Notes under the pieces: generated by a model | The model's database searches: none | What the model saw: the letters and a program-made list of their open reading frames with translations, nothing else | What the model was told of the DNA's origin: nothing | Part shown: in pieces, positions 1 through 7,496 of the stretch | How the letters are laid out: each line of letters opens with the position of its first letter | How positions within the stretch are numbered: position 1 is the first letter of the stretch | NCBI GenBank assembly: GCA_003598055.1 | Contig: QZKI01000014.1 | Coordinates: forward strand, 1-40,490 | Reading direction: 5' to 3' | DNA length: 40,490 bases | Origin: Candidatus Abyssobacteria bacterium SURF_17 | GTDB lineage: Bacteria; Abyssobacteria; SURF-5 | Position numbers and translations under genes: made by a program

Positions 1-452
1 GCGAGCACCTCGTCGCGCGTCCGCGCAACGGTGGGTCGCGGCAAGACGGCCTTGCGGTCGGAGTATTTCGTCAGAAGCGCGGCGTCGATTACGCCTTGCT
101 CGAGAGCGCGAATCACCAATGCCGTTACTGTTCCGCCGTATTGACCGGCGGCATGAACGGCTGCATCCTCGGCCTTTACCATACTCAGAGACCGGTATGC
201 TCCAAGCACGGCATCGGCTCGTTTTGCGCCGAAGGCCATTTCGTCGAGCGCGTTGAGGTCGGTCGCGGTTCGCGGGCAGAAGCGATAGCATCGTCCATCG
301 CTTCGTCCGCAGCGCTCGATGACGGCGATTTTTTCCTCCATTTCCTTGATGTACGGGCACAATCCCGTACACATCCCGCAGCCCGTGCAGAGGTCAGCCT
401 GCTGAACTTCGGATTGAAGTTCATCCGGGCCTTTGTTCATCAGTTCATCCAT
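1..452 (-). CDS. Coenzyme F420 hydrogenase/dehydrogenase beta subunit (FrhB/FdhB) family protein, C-terminally truncated by the window edge
   Basis: The minus strand is open from an ATG at 452 to the window edge, giving about 150 N-terminal residues. An SD-like GGAGGAA lies just upstream. Residues 22-33 are a 4Fe-4S motif (C22, C25, C28, C32 followed by P). Three further cysteines follow at about 48, 55 and 59, which could hold a second cluster. From about residue 95 the sequence AVHAAGQYGGTVTALVIRAL matches the start of the FrhB/FdhB N-terminal domain. Family members move electrons between ferredoxin or flavin and partners such as hydrogenases, formate dehydrogenases or heterodisulfide reductase-type complexes. 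The FAD/catalytic region lies outside the window, so substrate and partner cannot be assigned. The family assignment is solid; the role is open. Confidence 0.8.
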   Translation of the reverse strand, partial: MDELMNKGPDELQSEVQQADLCTGCGMCTGLCPYIKEMEEKIAVIERCGRSDGRCYRFCPRTATDLNALDEMAFGAKRADAVLGAYRSLSMVKAEDAAVHAAGQYGGTVTALVIRALEQGVIDAALLTKYSDRKAVLPRPTVARTRDEVL

Positions 453-570
453 GACGTGTTCCTCCAAACGATAACAGCATTGAGGCTTACGTTTCCGACA
501 TATTGGTTTTGACACGCATTGCGCATGATACTGGTAGCTGGCTCATAATCGAACCGCCGTTCGCAGACCG

Positions 571-584
571 GGTTCATGTGAACC
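571..584. promoter_or_regulatory. Perfect 14-bp palindrome upstream of the FrhB-like gene
   Basis: GGTTCATGTGAACC is a perfect inverted repeat about 120 bp upstream of the minus-strand FrhB-like start, in the 284-bp gap (453-736). Its shape fits a dimeric regulator operator. No regulator gene is nearby and I see no clear promoter around it, so the role is a guess. Confidence 0.3.
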
Positions 585-736
585 TGCGAGATACGATATC
601 ATTTTCTCGCGTCTGCGTTCAAGACTGTTCCTGCGAGCATCGTTCACAAGCTGCGGGAGAGAGGGCTTGCAGGCATAAACCAGAAGCTCAGGGGGTGCGG
701 GCACGCTCGTTCGTTTCAGGGAAACGGAGCAACGAC

Positions 737-1825
737 CTACAGCCTACCTTCACGCATAATCTTGACGCCTTTGTCGGACAGGCGGTCAAAGAACTGGACG
801 GGGTCGAGACACATTTCAGGCGCCATGACACCTCGTCGCGTAATGAGTCCTTCGAGCAGCATGAGCGCCCCGATGGCGCACGGAATCGCAGTCAGCGTGC
901 GAATGCGGTCAATCATGTTGAAGACGAGATGCCGGTCCTGCCCGTCTTTTTTTCCGACAATGTCTATGCGCAGCCCCGAATGTTCCACCCCGCCGACACT
1001 GAAAACTCGCTGAATCCTATGAATAAGGGATGCAACCGAGTCGATCCTGTTCGGAGAACGTGTCAAACCGAGAGACCGGATGACTCGCAGGGCTTTGTTG
1101 TTCCACAGAGGGCTGATACCACCGCGCACGGCAATGTTCTTTGCCTTTATAGTCTTCGGAAGAGTGAGCGGCTCGGGATGGCCAAAGAGAAAGGCTGGCA
1201 TTTCGCCGAGCGGCGCAGGAAATTCTACCATCTCCATCTCGCTCCAGGCCGGAGCCTTCGCATTTTTCCCGTCTCTGAACACTGGAACCTCGCCCGTTAT
1301 CCCATGGAGCGTGTGCTTGAGAGCGGCCAGTCCTTTCGAATCGCCAGAACCTGCAACCCAAGTGATGTTAACGTCTTCGATATCGCCGAGCAAATCAGCG
1401 CTCAGCCGGACCGCCATGTTGGAAATCCCCGGGTTCCAGCCCATGCCTGTTATGACAGTCACTCCGGCGCGCTGGGCGGCGGCGTTGAGCGCGAAGAGTT
1501 TGGGGAGAGGGTCAGCATCGTCGCAGATGTCGATATAATGAGTCCGTTTCTCGATTGCGGCTATGGCGACGTTAGCGCCGTACTTGTAGAAGGGGCCGGC
1601 ACAGTTGATGACGAGGTCGAAGTTCTCGAAGGCGGTGGTTAGTGTTGCTTTGTTCTCGACGTCGACTTGAAGGGCGCCAACGTATCCCTTGAAACTACTG
1701 CATATGGAGCGCGCCTTTTTCAAGTCGCGGCCTGCGACCGTTATCTGATGGGAGGAAAATTCGGTGAGCTTCTCGACGACACAACTACCAATGTCGCCGT
1801 ATCCACCGACTACGACGATTTTCAC
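737..1825 (-). CDS. Saccharopine dehydrogenase family NAD(P)-binding oxidoreductase
   Basis: A 362-residue protein starting at GTG 1825, preceded by an AAGAGAAAG stretch. The N-terminus MKIVVVGGYGDIGSCVVEKL is a Rossmann nucleotide-binding motif (GGxGxxG), followed by TVAGRDLKKA as expected for the saccharopine dehydrogenase NADP-binding domain. Later stretches such as DLVINCAGPFYKYG and TGMGWNPGISNMAVRL fit the same superfamily, which includes saccharopine reductases, carboxynorspermidine dehydrogenases and uncharacterised members. The C-terminal half is the variable substrate domain and gives no substrate. It is a monocistronic minus-strand gene, divergent from the tRNA-Ala/por region. The family call is good; the reaction is unknown and a lysine-pathway role should not be assumed. 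Confidence 0.8.
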   Translation of the reverse strand: MKIVVVGGYGDIGSCVVEKLTEFSSHQITVAGRDLKKARSICSSFKGYVGALQVDVENKATLTTAFENFDLVINCAGPFYKYGANVAIAAIEKRTHYIDICDDADPLPKLFALNAAAQRAGVTVITGMGWNPGISNMAVRLSADLLGDIEDVNITWVAGSGDSKGLAALKHTLHGITGEVPVFRDGKNAKAPAWSEMEMVEFPAPLGEMPAFLFGHPEPLTLPKTIKAKNIAVRGGISPLWNNKALRVIRSLGLTRSPNRIDSVASLIHRIQRVFSVGGVEHSGLRIDIVGKKDGQDRHLVFNMIDRIRTLTAIPCAIGALMLLEGLITRRGVMAPEMCLDPVQFFDRLSDKGVKIMREGRL

Positions 1826-1886
1826 GCTTTCTCTTCCGCGTTCCGCTTCCCTATGATGCCTTCCCAGGATTCCCCCCGCTTTATGT

Positions 1887-1915
1887 ATAGTACCACATCC
1901 CCACGTTTTTTGGAA
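1887..1915 (-). promoter_or_regulatory. Possible sigma70 promoter for the saccharopine-dehydrogenase-family gene
   Basis: On the minus strand there is a TACTAT -10 (1887-1892) and a weak TTCCAA -35 (1910-1915) with 17-bp spacing, about 60 bp upstream of the GTG start. The -10 is good and the -35 poor. Confidence 0.4.
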
Positions 1916-1941
1916 CAGAAATCTTTAACGCCCGGGTTCAG

Positions 1942-1971
1942 TTGACATGAGCGGGTGTGATTCGCTATAAT
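1942..1971 (+). promoter_or_regulatory. Sigma70 promoter of tRNA-Ala
   Basis: Consensus TTGACA (1942-1947) and TATAAT (1966-1971) are separated by 18 bp. The predicted transcript start is near 1978, a few bases before the mature tRNA 5' end at 1986. Confidence 0.8.
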
Positions 1972-1985
1972 TCCTTCGGATTTGT

Positions 1986-2061
1986 GGGGATGTAGCTCAG
2001 TTGGGAGAGCGGCGCGTTCGCAACGCGTAGGTCGGCGGTTCGAATCCGCTCATCTCCACCA
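1986..2061 (+). tRNA. tRNA-Ala (anticodon CGC)
   Basis: A full cloverleaf is visible. The acceptor stem is GGGGATG/CATCTCC and contains the G3:U70 wobble pair that marks alanine tRNAs. The D arm begins GCTC. The anticodon stem-loop is GCGCG-TTCGCAA-CGCGT with anticodon CGC, and the T-loop is TTCGAAT. The discriminator is A and CCA is encoded (2059-2061). It reads alanine codon GCG. Confidence 0.95.
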
Positions 2062-2077
2062 TCCCAGCCTTGGGATG
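2060..2077 (+). terminator. Perfect 7-bp hairpin just after tRNA-Ala
   Basis: CATCCCA-GCCT-TGGGATG forms a 7-bp stem with a 4-nt loop, starting inside the encoded CCA end of the tRNA. No U-tract follows, so it is either a weak terminator or a 3'-processing structure, not a classical intrinsic terminator. Confidence 0.4.
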
Positions 2078-2175
2078 TATAAGGGCGAATCGGTGGTTCG
2101 AAGAGAGGCGTCGCCACTGTTCGCGTTCTTTGAGTTTGCACCGGCCAGCCGTGGAAATCGGCCCGTCGCAATGCC

Positions 2176-2204
2176 TTGACACTCCCAGCCCCCTTTGCTA
2201 TAGT
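2176..2204 (+). promoter_or_regulatory. Sigma70 promoter of the 2-oxoacid:ferredoxin oxidoreductase operon
   Basis: Consensus TTGACA (2176-2181) and TATAGT (2199-2204) have 17-bp spacing. The transcript would start near 2211, leaving a roughly 105-nt leader before the GTG start at 2318. The leader contains a short GGCC-ACAC-GGCC hairpin but no riboswitch I recognise. Confidence 0.8.
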
Positions 2205-2317
2205 TGGTGAGCGTTTGCCGCGATTTGGGCCACACGGCCTGGGGAGCGGTGCATGTCGGGAAGTAGGTCTGCCTTCGTGATCCGATTCATGACTGAGCAA
2301 AGGAGAAAGCGTACACT

Positions 2318-2890
2318 GTGGCAAGACTGACAGAAATCAGGTGGCACGCGCGCGGCGGACAGGGAGCGAAAACTGCGGCTACGTTCCTTGCCGAAGCAGC
2401 AATCGAAGACGGCAAGTACAGCCAGGGGTTTCCTGATTATGGGCCGGAGCGCATGGGCGCCCCGATGCGTGGGTTCACCCGCATCAGCGATCAGCCAATC
2501 CGACTCCACTGTGCCATCGAAAATCCGGACGTGGTCATTGTACTTGATGATACGCTCTTAGACAGCGTAAACGTGTGTGAAGGGCTGCCGGAATCGGGCG
2601 TGCTCATTATCAATACCAAGAAGGAAGCCGCGGCCATTCGCTCGAAGCTTGATTGGACCGGAAAGAAGCTTTTTCTCGTGAACGCGTCGGAAATAGCGCT
2701 AGAAGAGATGGGCCGCCCCATTCCGAACACGCCCATGCTTGGTGCGCTGGCAAAGGTTTCGCAGACGCTTTCGCTCGAGGTTCTGTTGAAGGACATCGAA
2801 AAGAAGTTCTCGAAGAAATTCAAGAAACAGATAGTCGAAGCCAACCTCCGCGCCATCAAGCGTGCTTACGAGGAGGTCAAACCAGCATGA
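2318..2890 (+). CDS. porG: 2-oxoacid:ferredoxin oxidoreductase, gamma subunit (PorG type)
   Basis: A 190-residue protein from GTG 2318, with AAAGGAGAAAG as ribosome binding site about 9 nt upstream. The N-terminal IRWHARGGQGAKTAATFLAE and the following QGFPDYGPERMGAPMRGFTR are hallmarks of the gamma domain (pyruvate ferredoxin/flavodoxin oxidoreductase, POR_N-associated). The full protein matches the usual length of a stand-alone gamma subunit. It is the first gene of a four-gene operon in the order gamma-delta-alpha-beta, and its TGA overlaps the delta ATG (ATGA). The complex oxidatively decarboxylates a 2-oxoacid with CoA and reduces ferredoxin, or runs in reverse for CO2 fixation. Pyruvate is the likeliest substrate; 2-ketoisovalerate (VOR type) is possible. 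Confidence 0.9.
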   Translation: MARLTEIRWHARGGQGAKTAATFLAEAAIEDGKYSQGFPDYGPERMGAPMRGFTRISDQPIRLHCAIENPDVVIVLDDTLLDSVNVCEGLPESGVLIINTKKEAAAIRSKLDWTGKKLFLVNASEIALEEMGRPIPNTPMLGALAKVSQTLSLEVLLKDIEKKFSKKFKKQIVEANLRAIKRAYEEVKPA

Positions 2891-3186
2891 GCGAACTCAA
2901 GGGATGGAAGGATATCCCGATTGGGGGCCTGATTCCCCACGGCGGCACCGCGTTCGATTATGAAACCGGCTCGTGGCGCTCGTTCAGGCCCGTGCATGAC
3001 CGGGATAAGTGTATTGACTGCCTCGACTGCTGGTTCTGCTGTCCCGACAACGCCATAATTGCGGAAGACCAAAAGTTCAAGGGATTCGATATGATGCACT
3101 GCAAGGGATGCGGAATCTGCGCGAAGGTGTGTCCTCCGAAGGTGGGCGCAATAACCATGAAACCGGAATCGGAATTCGAGGAATAG
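2887..3186 (+). CDS. porD: 2-oxoacid:ferredoxin oxidoreductase, delta subunit (2[4Fe-4S] ferredoxin-like)
   Basis: A 99-residue protein starting at ATG 2887, overlapping the gamma stop by 4 nt, which decides the start over longer in-frame extensions inside porG. Two ferredoxin motifs of the form CxxCxxCxxxCP lie at C42/C45/C48/C52 and C72/C75/C78/C82. It therefore carries two 4Fe-4S clusters that pass electrons from the thiamine diphosphate site in the beta subunit to external ferredoxin. An extra cysteine (C51) sits next to C52. The length and the N-terminal extension before the first cluster are typical of PorD/VorD subunits. The alpha subunit gene follows directly. Confidence 0.92.
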   Translation: MSELKGWKDIPIGGLIPHGGTAFDYETGSWRSFRPVHDRDKCIDCLDCWFCCPDNAIIAEDQKFKGFDMMHCKGCGICAKVCPPKVGAITMKPESEFEE

Positions 3187-3198
3187 TTGGAGCTGCAC

Positions 3199-4380
3199 AT
3201 GGCAAGAAAGAGCGTGTCCATGACGAAGCTGGCGCTTACGGGTAACGAAGCGGTCGCCGAGGCGTTCAGGCAAGTGAATCCGGATGTGGCAGCGGTGTAC
3301 CCGATTACGCCGCAGACGGAATTGATGCACAAATTTTCGGAATATGTGTACGACGGCAAGGTCGAGACGGAACTCATCGCCGTCGAATCGGAGCACAGCG
3401 CGATGAGCGCGGCCGTCGGTGCGGCGGCCGGTGGGGTGCGGGCGATAACAGCAACCTCAGCCAACGGTCTCGCGCTCATGTGGGAGGTGCTCTACATAGC
3501 GTCAGGGCTCAGGCTGCCCATCGTGATGGCAGTCGTCAATCGCGCTCTCAGCGGCCCGCTGAACATACACTGCGACCATAGCGATGCAATGGGTGCGCGC
3601 GATTCCGGCTGGATTCAAATTTACTCGGAGAACTCGCAAGAAGCCTATGACAATGCGCTGCAGGCGTTCCGGATTGCGGAGCATTCCGGCGTGCTCCTGC
3701 CGACCATGATAACAATGGACGGGTTCATCATCAGCCACACCACCGAAGTGTTGGAAATCCTTGACGATGCGGCGGCGAGGGAGTTTGTCGGTGAGTACAA
3801 GCCGATGTATACACTCCTGAATCCCGAACAGCCGGTCACCATGGGTCCTCTCGACTTGCAGGACTACTATTTCGAGCACAAGCGCCAACAGGTCGAAGGA
3901 ATGTACAATGCCCCGGCCGTGATAGAGCAAGTCGCTCAGGAGTATGCCGCCCTGACGGGAAGGAAATACGGGTTCATTGAAGCCTATCGGATGGAAGATG
4001 CGGAGACGGCAGTCGTTGTTATGGGTTCGGCAGCGGGCACGACCAAGGATGTGGTCGATACGCTTCGTGAGCGCGGCATCAAGGTCGGCATGGTGAAGCT
4101 TCGTGTGTTCCGACCGTTCCCGCACGAGCAGCTTGCAGAGGCTCTGAGCCATCTTAAGAGCGTAGCCGTACTCGACCGCTGCATCTCATTCGGCGCACAG
4201 GGAGGCCCCGTATACATGGAGACCAGGTCGGCCATGTACGGGAAAGAGATTCCCATATACAGCTACATCTACGGCCTCGGCGGTCGTGACCTGATTCCCA
4301 GTTTGGTGGAATCGGCTTACAACGACCTTTTCGAAGGAACGCCGGACCCGAAGATGAGATACCTCGGGCTAAGGGAATGA
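3199..4380 (+). CDS. porA: 2-oxoacid:ferredoxin oxidoreductase, alpha subunit
   Basis: A 393-residue protein. ATG 3199 is preferred over the in-frame TTG at 3187 because a TTGGAG ribosome binding site sits 6 nt before it, made of the bases of the upstream TTG-GAG codons. The N-terminal half has GNEAVAEAFRQ and AAVYPITPQTEL, the substrate/pyrimidine domain signature of PorA. It is followed by IAVESEHSAMSAAVGAAAGG and ATSANGLALMWE. The C-terminal half (about 240-390) is the transketolase C-like domain, with TVVVMGSAAGTTKD-type strands and VGMVKLRVFRPFP. Alpha and beta together form the TPP-dependent catalytic core. It is 24 bp upstream of the beta gene in the same operon. Confidence 0.93.
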   Translation: MARKSVSMTKLALTGNEAVAEAFRQVNPDVAAVYPITPQTELMHKFSEYVYDGKVETELIAVESEHSAMSAAVGAAAGGVRAITATSANGLALMWEVLYIASGLRLPIVMAVVNRALSGPLNIHCDHSDAMGARDSGWIQIYSENSQEAYDNALQAFRIAEHSGVLLPTMITMDGFIISHTTEVLEILDDAAAREFVGEYKPMYTLLNPEQPVTMGPLDLQDYYFEHKRQQVEGMYNAPAVIEQVAQEYAALTGRKYGFIEAYRMEDAETAVVVMGSAAGTTKDVVDTLRERGIKVGMVKLRVFRPFPHEQLAEALSHLKSVAVLDRCISFGAQGGPVYMETRSAMYGKEIPIYSYIYGLGGRDLIPSLVESAYNDLFEGTPDPKMRYLGLRE

Positions 4381-4404
4381 CGCGAGTGATTCGAGGATGA
4401 ATAC

Positions 4405-5355
4405 ATGACATCAGTTAAGGAATTATCGAAACGACGTGACATCTTCTGCGCTGGACATCGGGCGTGCTCGGGCTGTGCGCCCGCGATCACAATGCGACAG
4501 GTGACTCTCGCAGTCAATACACATCTGGTGACGGGGCTTTCGACCGGGTGCATGGAGGTAGTGTCTTCCATCTACCCGTATACGGCATGGAGAAGCTCGT
4601 TCATACACAACGCTTTCGAGAACGTTGCAGCCACCATTTCCGGCGTGGAAACGGCATATCGGGCGTTGAAGAAGAAGGGCAAGCTCGACGCCGAATACCG
4701 ATTCATCGCGTTCGGAGGCGACGGCGGCACATATGACATCGGACTGCAATCGCTTTCCGGCGCCATGGAGCGAGGCCACCGGATGCTCTATGTCTGCTAT
4801 GATAACCAGGGCTATATGAACACAGGCATCCAGCGCTCAAGCTCCACGCCGTACGGCGCTGCTACCAGCACATCGCCCGCAGGTATCAAGATTGCCGGTA
4901 AGCAGCAGTTCCAGAAGGACCTCACCGAAATCATGGTGGCGCACGAACTGCCCTATGTGGCCCAGGCTTCCATCGGTTACTATCGCGACCTGAACAAGAA
5001 GGTGGAAAAGGCGCTTGCGGCGCCCGGCCCCTCGTTCATCAACGTGCTTGCGTGCTGCCACAGGGGTTGGCGTATTGAACCAGCCGACTCACTGAAATAT
5101 TCCAAGCTGGGGGTCGATACGTGCATGTGGCCTCTCTATGAGGTCGAGAATGGTGTGTACAAGCTCTCGATGAAGCCACGCGAGAAGCTACCCATCGAAG
5201 AATGGCTTAAAGGTCAAGGGCGTTTCAACCACATGTTCAAGCCCGATAATGCCGATATGATTAAGAAATTCCAGGAACATGTGGATGAAAAGTGGAACCG
5301 GCTCCTGTGGAAATGCGGAGAGCTTAAGGAAAGGCCGGGACAACCAGCGAAGTAG
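4405..5355 (+). CDS. porB: 2-oxoacid:ferredoxin oxidoreductase, beta subunit (TPP-binding)
   Basis: A 316-residue protein from ATG 4405 with a GAGGATG-like ribosome binding site. CAGHRACSGCAPAI near residue 16 supplies cluster cysteines. FGGDGGTYDIGLQSL followed by CYDNQGYMNTGIQRS is the Mg2+-TPP binding signature (GDG...N.xYxNTG). SSTPYGAATSTSPAG and the downstream histidine/cysteine-rich CCHRGWR complete the PorB pattern. It is the last gene of the gamma-delta-alpha-beta operon. The order and subunit sizes fit both pyruvate (POR) and branched-chain (VOR) enzymes of anaerobes, so the substrate is inferred only. Confidence 0.93.
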   Translation: MTSVKELSKRRDIFCAGHRACSGCAPAITMRQVTLAVNTHLVTGLSTGCMEVVSSIYPYTAWRSSFIHNAFENVAATISGVETAYRALKKKGKLDAEYRFIAFGGDGGTYDIGLQSLSGAMERGHRMLYVCYDNQGYMNTGIQRSSSTPYGAATSTSPAGIKIAGKQQFQKDLTEIMVAHELPYVAQASIGYYRDLNKKVEKALAAPGPSFINVLACCHRGWRIEPADSLKYSKLGVDTCMWPLYEVENGVYKLSMKPREKLPIEEWLKGQGRFNHMFKPDNADMIKKFQEHVDEKWNRLLWKCGELKERPGQPAK

Positions 5356-5427
5356 TTTGCGAGCCTGTGTGCATCGTGTTCGACCTCGACATGCTTGCCT
5401 TGAAACCGCTTATTGTTCGCTCCGTGT

Positions 5428-6978
5428 ATGGCGCAACGTGAGACATCCCCGGCGACACATGGTGTATCACAGCCATCGCGAGGTCGTGTACTCACCTCGT
5501 TCCTTTTGATTATCCTCTTGTTTGACATCGGATTGCTGTTTTTCGACCTTTCCTCGCCGTTCGATGGCTTTCATGGATTTCAGGAAGCATGGTATGCGGC
5601 AATCGGAAAGAATTATTCGTCCCATTCGCTTCTGATGCCGACCACATACGACGGAAGTCTCGACCTCAATGTCCCACCGCTGTTGTCGCACATAATCCTT
5701 TTGAGTTTTTCTCTGCTTGGGCCGACTGAGTTTGCTGCCCGGTTGGTCCCTGTTTTTTTTGCGTTCTTGTCGCTCTTCGGAGTTTATCTGCTGGCAACAA
5801 GCCTTCTGCGTCGAAGAACTGGCCTCGAAGCCGCCGTGTTGTTCGCGTCGACGCCGATATTCCTGATTTTGGGCAGAAGCGTGCAGACCGATATCGTATA
5901 TGTTTCACTGTCGCTGTTTTCTGTGTATTTTTATATTCGCTCACGCGGGAGCGGAAAGAGGCTCCACGCCATGCTGGCGGGCTTATTCATGGGGGCCGCG
6001 TTGTTCAGCAAGCAGTTCGCGGTGTTGCCGCTCATCGCGATAGTATTGTGGGAACTTCTCGGTAAGGAGCGATACCGTCTTGTCAAGCTGAATTTCGCTC
6101 TCTTTGCGGTGGTGAGCTTGATTATCCTTGTGCCATTCTATGGTTACCATCTTGTGCATGATCCTGGCTATTTGTTGGAAGCTCAGCTTCATGGCTCGGC
6201 CAGTAAAGCAAGCATCGCCTCGCCCGGCGACCTCGTGTTTCTCGTGAGTGAGATGGTGTGGGGCTGTTCTCCACTCTTCTTCATGGGGACGCTCGCAGGT
6301 GTCGCATTAATGCTTGTCAAACTGAATGAGAGCAAGAAACTCGTGGGCGTAGTAATCGCCTGCTATTTTGTTTTCTATCTGTTTCTTCACAGACACACAT
6401 ACTACTTCTTCGGAATTGTTCCCTTTCTGTGCCTTGGATTCACGGAGCTCTCGGAACGACTTCCTAAGAAGGCGTATGGAGCGGTTTTGATTGCAACGTT
6501 GGTTACGGCCACTTCTCTTTCTGCGTATCAATTGGCCGGCTGCAAATACGGCCGGGGAGAATTCAAAGAGGTGGGAGAATATCTGAAACGGTATGAGCGG
6601 CCGGTTGTCGTCGGGGATGAGTCCATCTACCACAATTACAGACCTCTCTTCACATACTATGCCGAGAACGCAACGCTGTTACTGCGCGATGCGGAACGCT
6701 CGCCCGCCCAACAGGAGGCGCTTAGAGAAACTGACGGGGTGTTCTTCTTCTCCGAAGTTCCGCTGGGCGGAACCAGACCCGAGATATTCCCTGTAAGAGG
6801 TGTGAGATACGGGATCAGATTCGCCGGTAACGTGTACATTCATGTCCCCCCTAATCTCCACTTCTTCACACCTACGTTTCCCACCGAGCTGAAAGGCTAC
6901 ACCATTCTTGCGGCATGTGGCCCGGTCGTTAAGCTGGAGCAAATCAGCTTCTATCTCGTCGCCGAGCCAATTCATTGA
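5428..6978 (+). CDS. Multi-pass membrane glycosyltransferase of the ArnT/PMT (GT-C) type
   Basis: A protein of about 516 residues. ATG 5428 is used; an upstream TTG at 5413 is also in frame and neither has a convincing ribosome binding site. After a hydrophobic segment (about residues 24-44) the loop with the acidic pattern FDGFHGFQEAWYAAIGKNY is typical of the first periplasmic loop of GT-C lipid-linked-sugar transferases. LPPLL-like NVPPLLSHIILLSFSLLGPTEFAARL, LYLLATSLL-type helices and a conserved LGRSVQTDIVYVSLSLFSVY stretch match the PMT_2/GT83 family. About ten to twelve membrane segments are visible, then a soluble C-terminal domain from about 360. It probably transfers a sugar from a polyprenyl-phosphate donor to lipid A, glycan or protein. 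The acceptor is unknown. Confidence 0.75.
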   Translation: MAQRETSPATHGVSQPSRGRVLTSFLLIILLFDIGLLFFDLSSPFDGFHGFQEAWYAAIGKNYSSHSLLMPTTYDGSLDLNVPPLLSHIILLSFSLLGPTEFAARLVPVFFAFLSLFGVYLLATSLLRRRTGLEAAVLFASTPIFLILGRSVQTDIVYVSLSLFSVYFYIRSRGSGKRLHAMLAGLFMGAALFSKQFAVLPLIAIVLWELLGKERYRLVKLNFALFAVVSLIILVPFYGYHLVHDPGYLLEAQLHGSASKASIASPGDLVFLVSEMVWGCSPLFFMGTLAGVALMLVKLNESKKLVGVVIACYFVFYLFLHRHTYYFFGIVPFLCLGFTELSERLPKKAYGAVLIATLVTATSLSAYQLAGCKYGRGEFKEVGEYLKRYERPVVVGDESIYHNYRPLFTYYAENATLLLRDAERSPAQQEALRETDGVFFFSEVPLGGTRPEIFPVRGVRYGIRFAGNVYIHVPPNLHFFTPTFPTELKGYTILAACGPVVKLEQISFYLVAEPIH

Positions 6979-7037
6979 ATCGAAGCATGAATCGCCGCCC
7001 GATTCAGAGTCTCTTCTGAGAAGCTAACGATCGCTTA

Positions 7038-7154
7038 GTCGTTGCGAGGGAGCGACGGCCGCAGACCCCCGTGACCGAGGCATCTCATTGGCAGGATTGG
7101 AGATACACACAGAAATTGCTTCGCTCGGGCCGGCGGCCCTTCGCTCGCAATGAC
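7038..7154. repeat. Intergenic inverted-repeat element (GTCATTGCGAG type)
   Basis: The left end reads GTCGTTGCGAGGGAGCGACG. The right end, read in reverse complement, starts GTCATTGCGAGCGAAGGGCC, so the roughly 117-bp segment has imperfect terminal inverted repeats. Ends of this kind (TCATTGCGAG...CTCGCAATGA) are common in non-coding dispersed repeats of several bacterial genomes; I recall this generally and did not search. It fills part of the 518-bp gene-free stretch 6979-7496. Only one copy is visible here. Confidence 0.55.
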
Positions 7155-7310
7155 TGCCCGGATGTTTCTCTCACATGTCATCCCGCCTCCGGTGGACTGG
7201 TCGCAATTGGATGATTTTGCATGAGTCCGTATGGAATCTCTTTTCTGCCCTCTGACTCTGTCTTTGCGCCCTTCGCGTCTCGGGCCTGCGACCCTTGGCG
7301 ATGAAAAAAG

Positions 7311-7349
7311 ACCGTTTTTGACAGCGGTGTGTTCACCGCTACAAACGGT
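7311..7349. terminator. Long imperfect hairpin in the gene-free stretch before the sugar dehydrogenase gene
   Basis: ACCGTTTTTGACAGCGGTG pairs with CACCGCTACAAACGGT across a TGTT loop, with small internal mismatches. On the plus strand GACCATTTTT follows, so it could act as a terminator for plus-strand readthrough from the glycosyltransferase gene 330 bp upstream. It could equally be a repeat remnant. Confidence 0.4.
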
Positions 7350-7383
7350 GACCATTTTTGGAGCCTAACCGCGCTTACGGATT

Positions 7384-7406
7384 GAAGATATCTCTCACAT
7401 ATCTTC
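7384..7406. promoter_or_regulatory. Perfect 8-bp inverted repeat upstream of the sugar dehydrogenase gene
   Basis: GAAGATAT-CTCTCAC-ATATCTTC, centred about 100 bp upstream of the start at 7497. It fits an operator or a leader hairpin. I see no clear -35/-10 pair beside it. Confidence 0.3.
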
Positions 7407-7496
7407 TCATAGCTATCGCGTATCACTTGCGTGGAGCACGGATTTGTGCGATGAATTAATTAAGAGTTTGAATGCCGGTGAGTTACGGGGGTGAAT

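Noticed and set aside
503..1642. Long plus-strand frame opposite the saccharopine-dehydrogenase-family gene
   Set aside because: Antisense shadow; the minus-strand protein has clear Rossmann motifs and the plus frame resembles no family.
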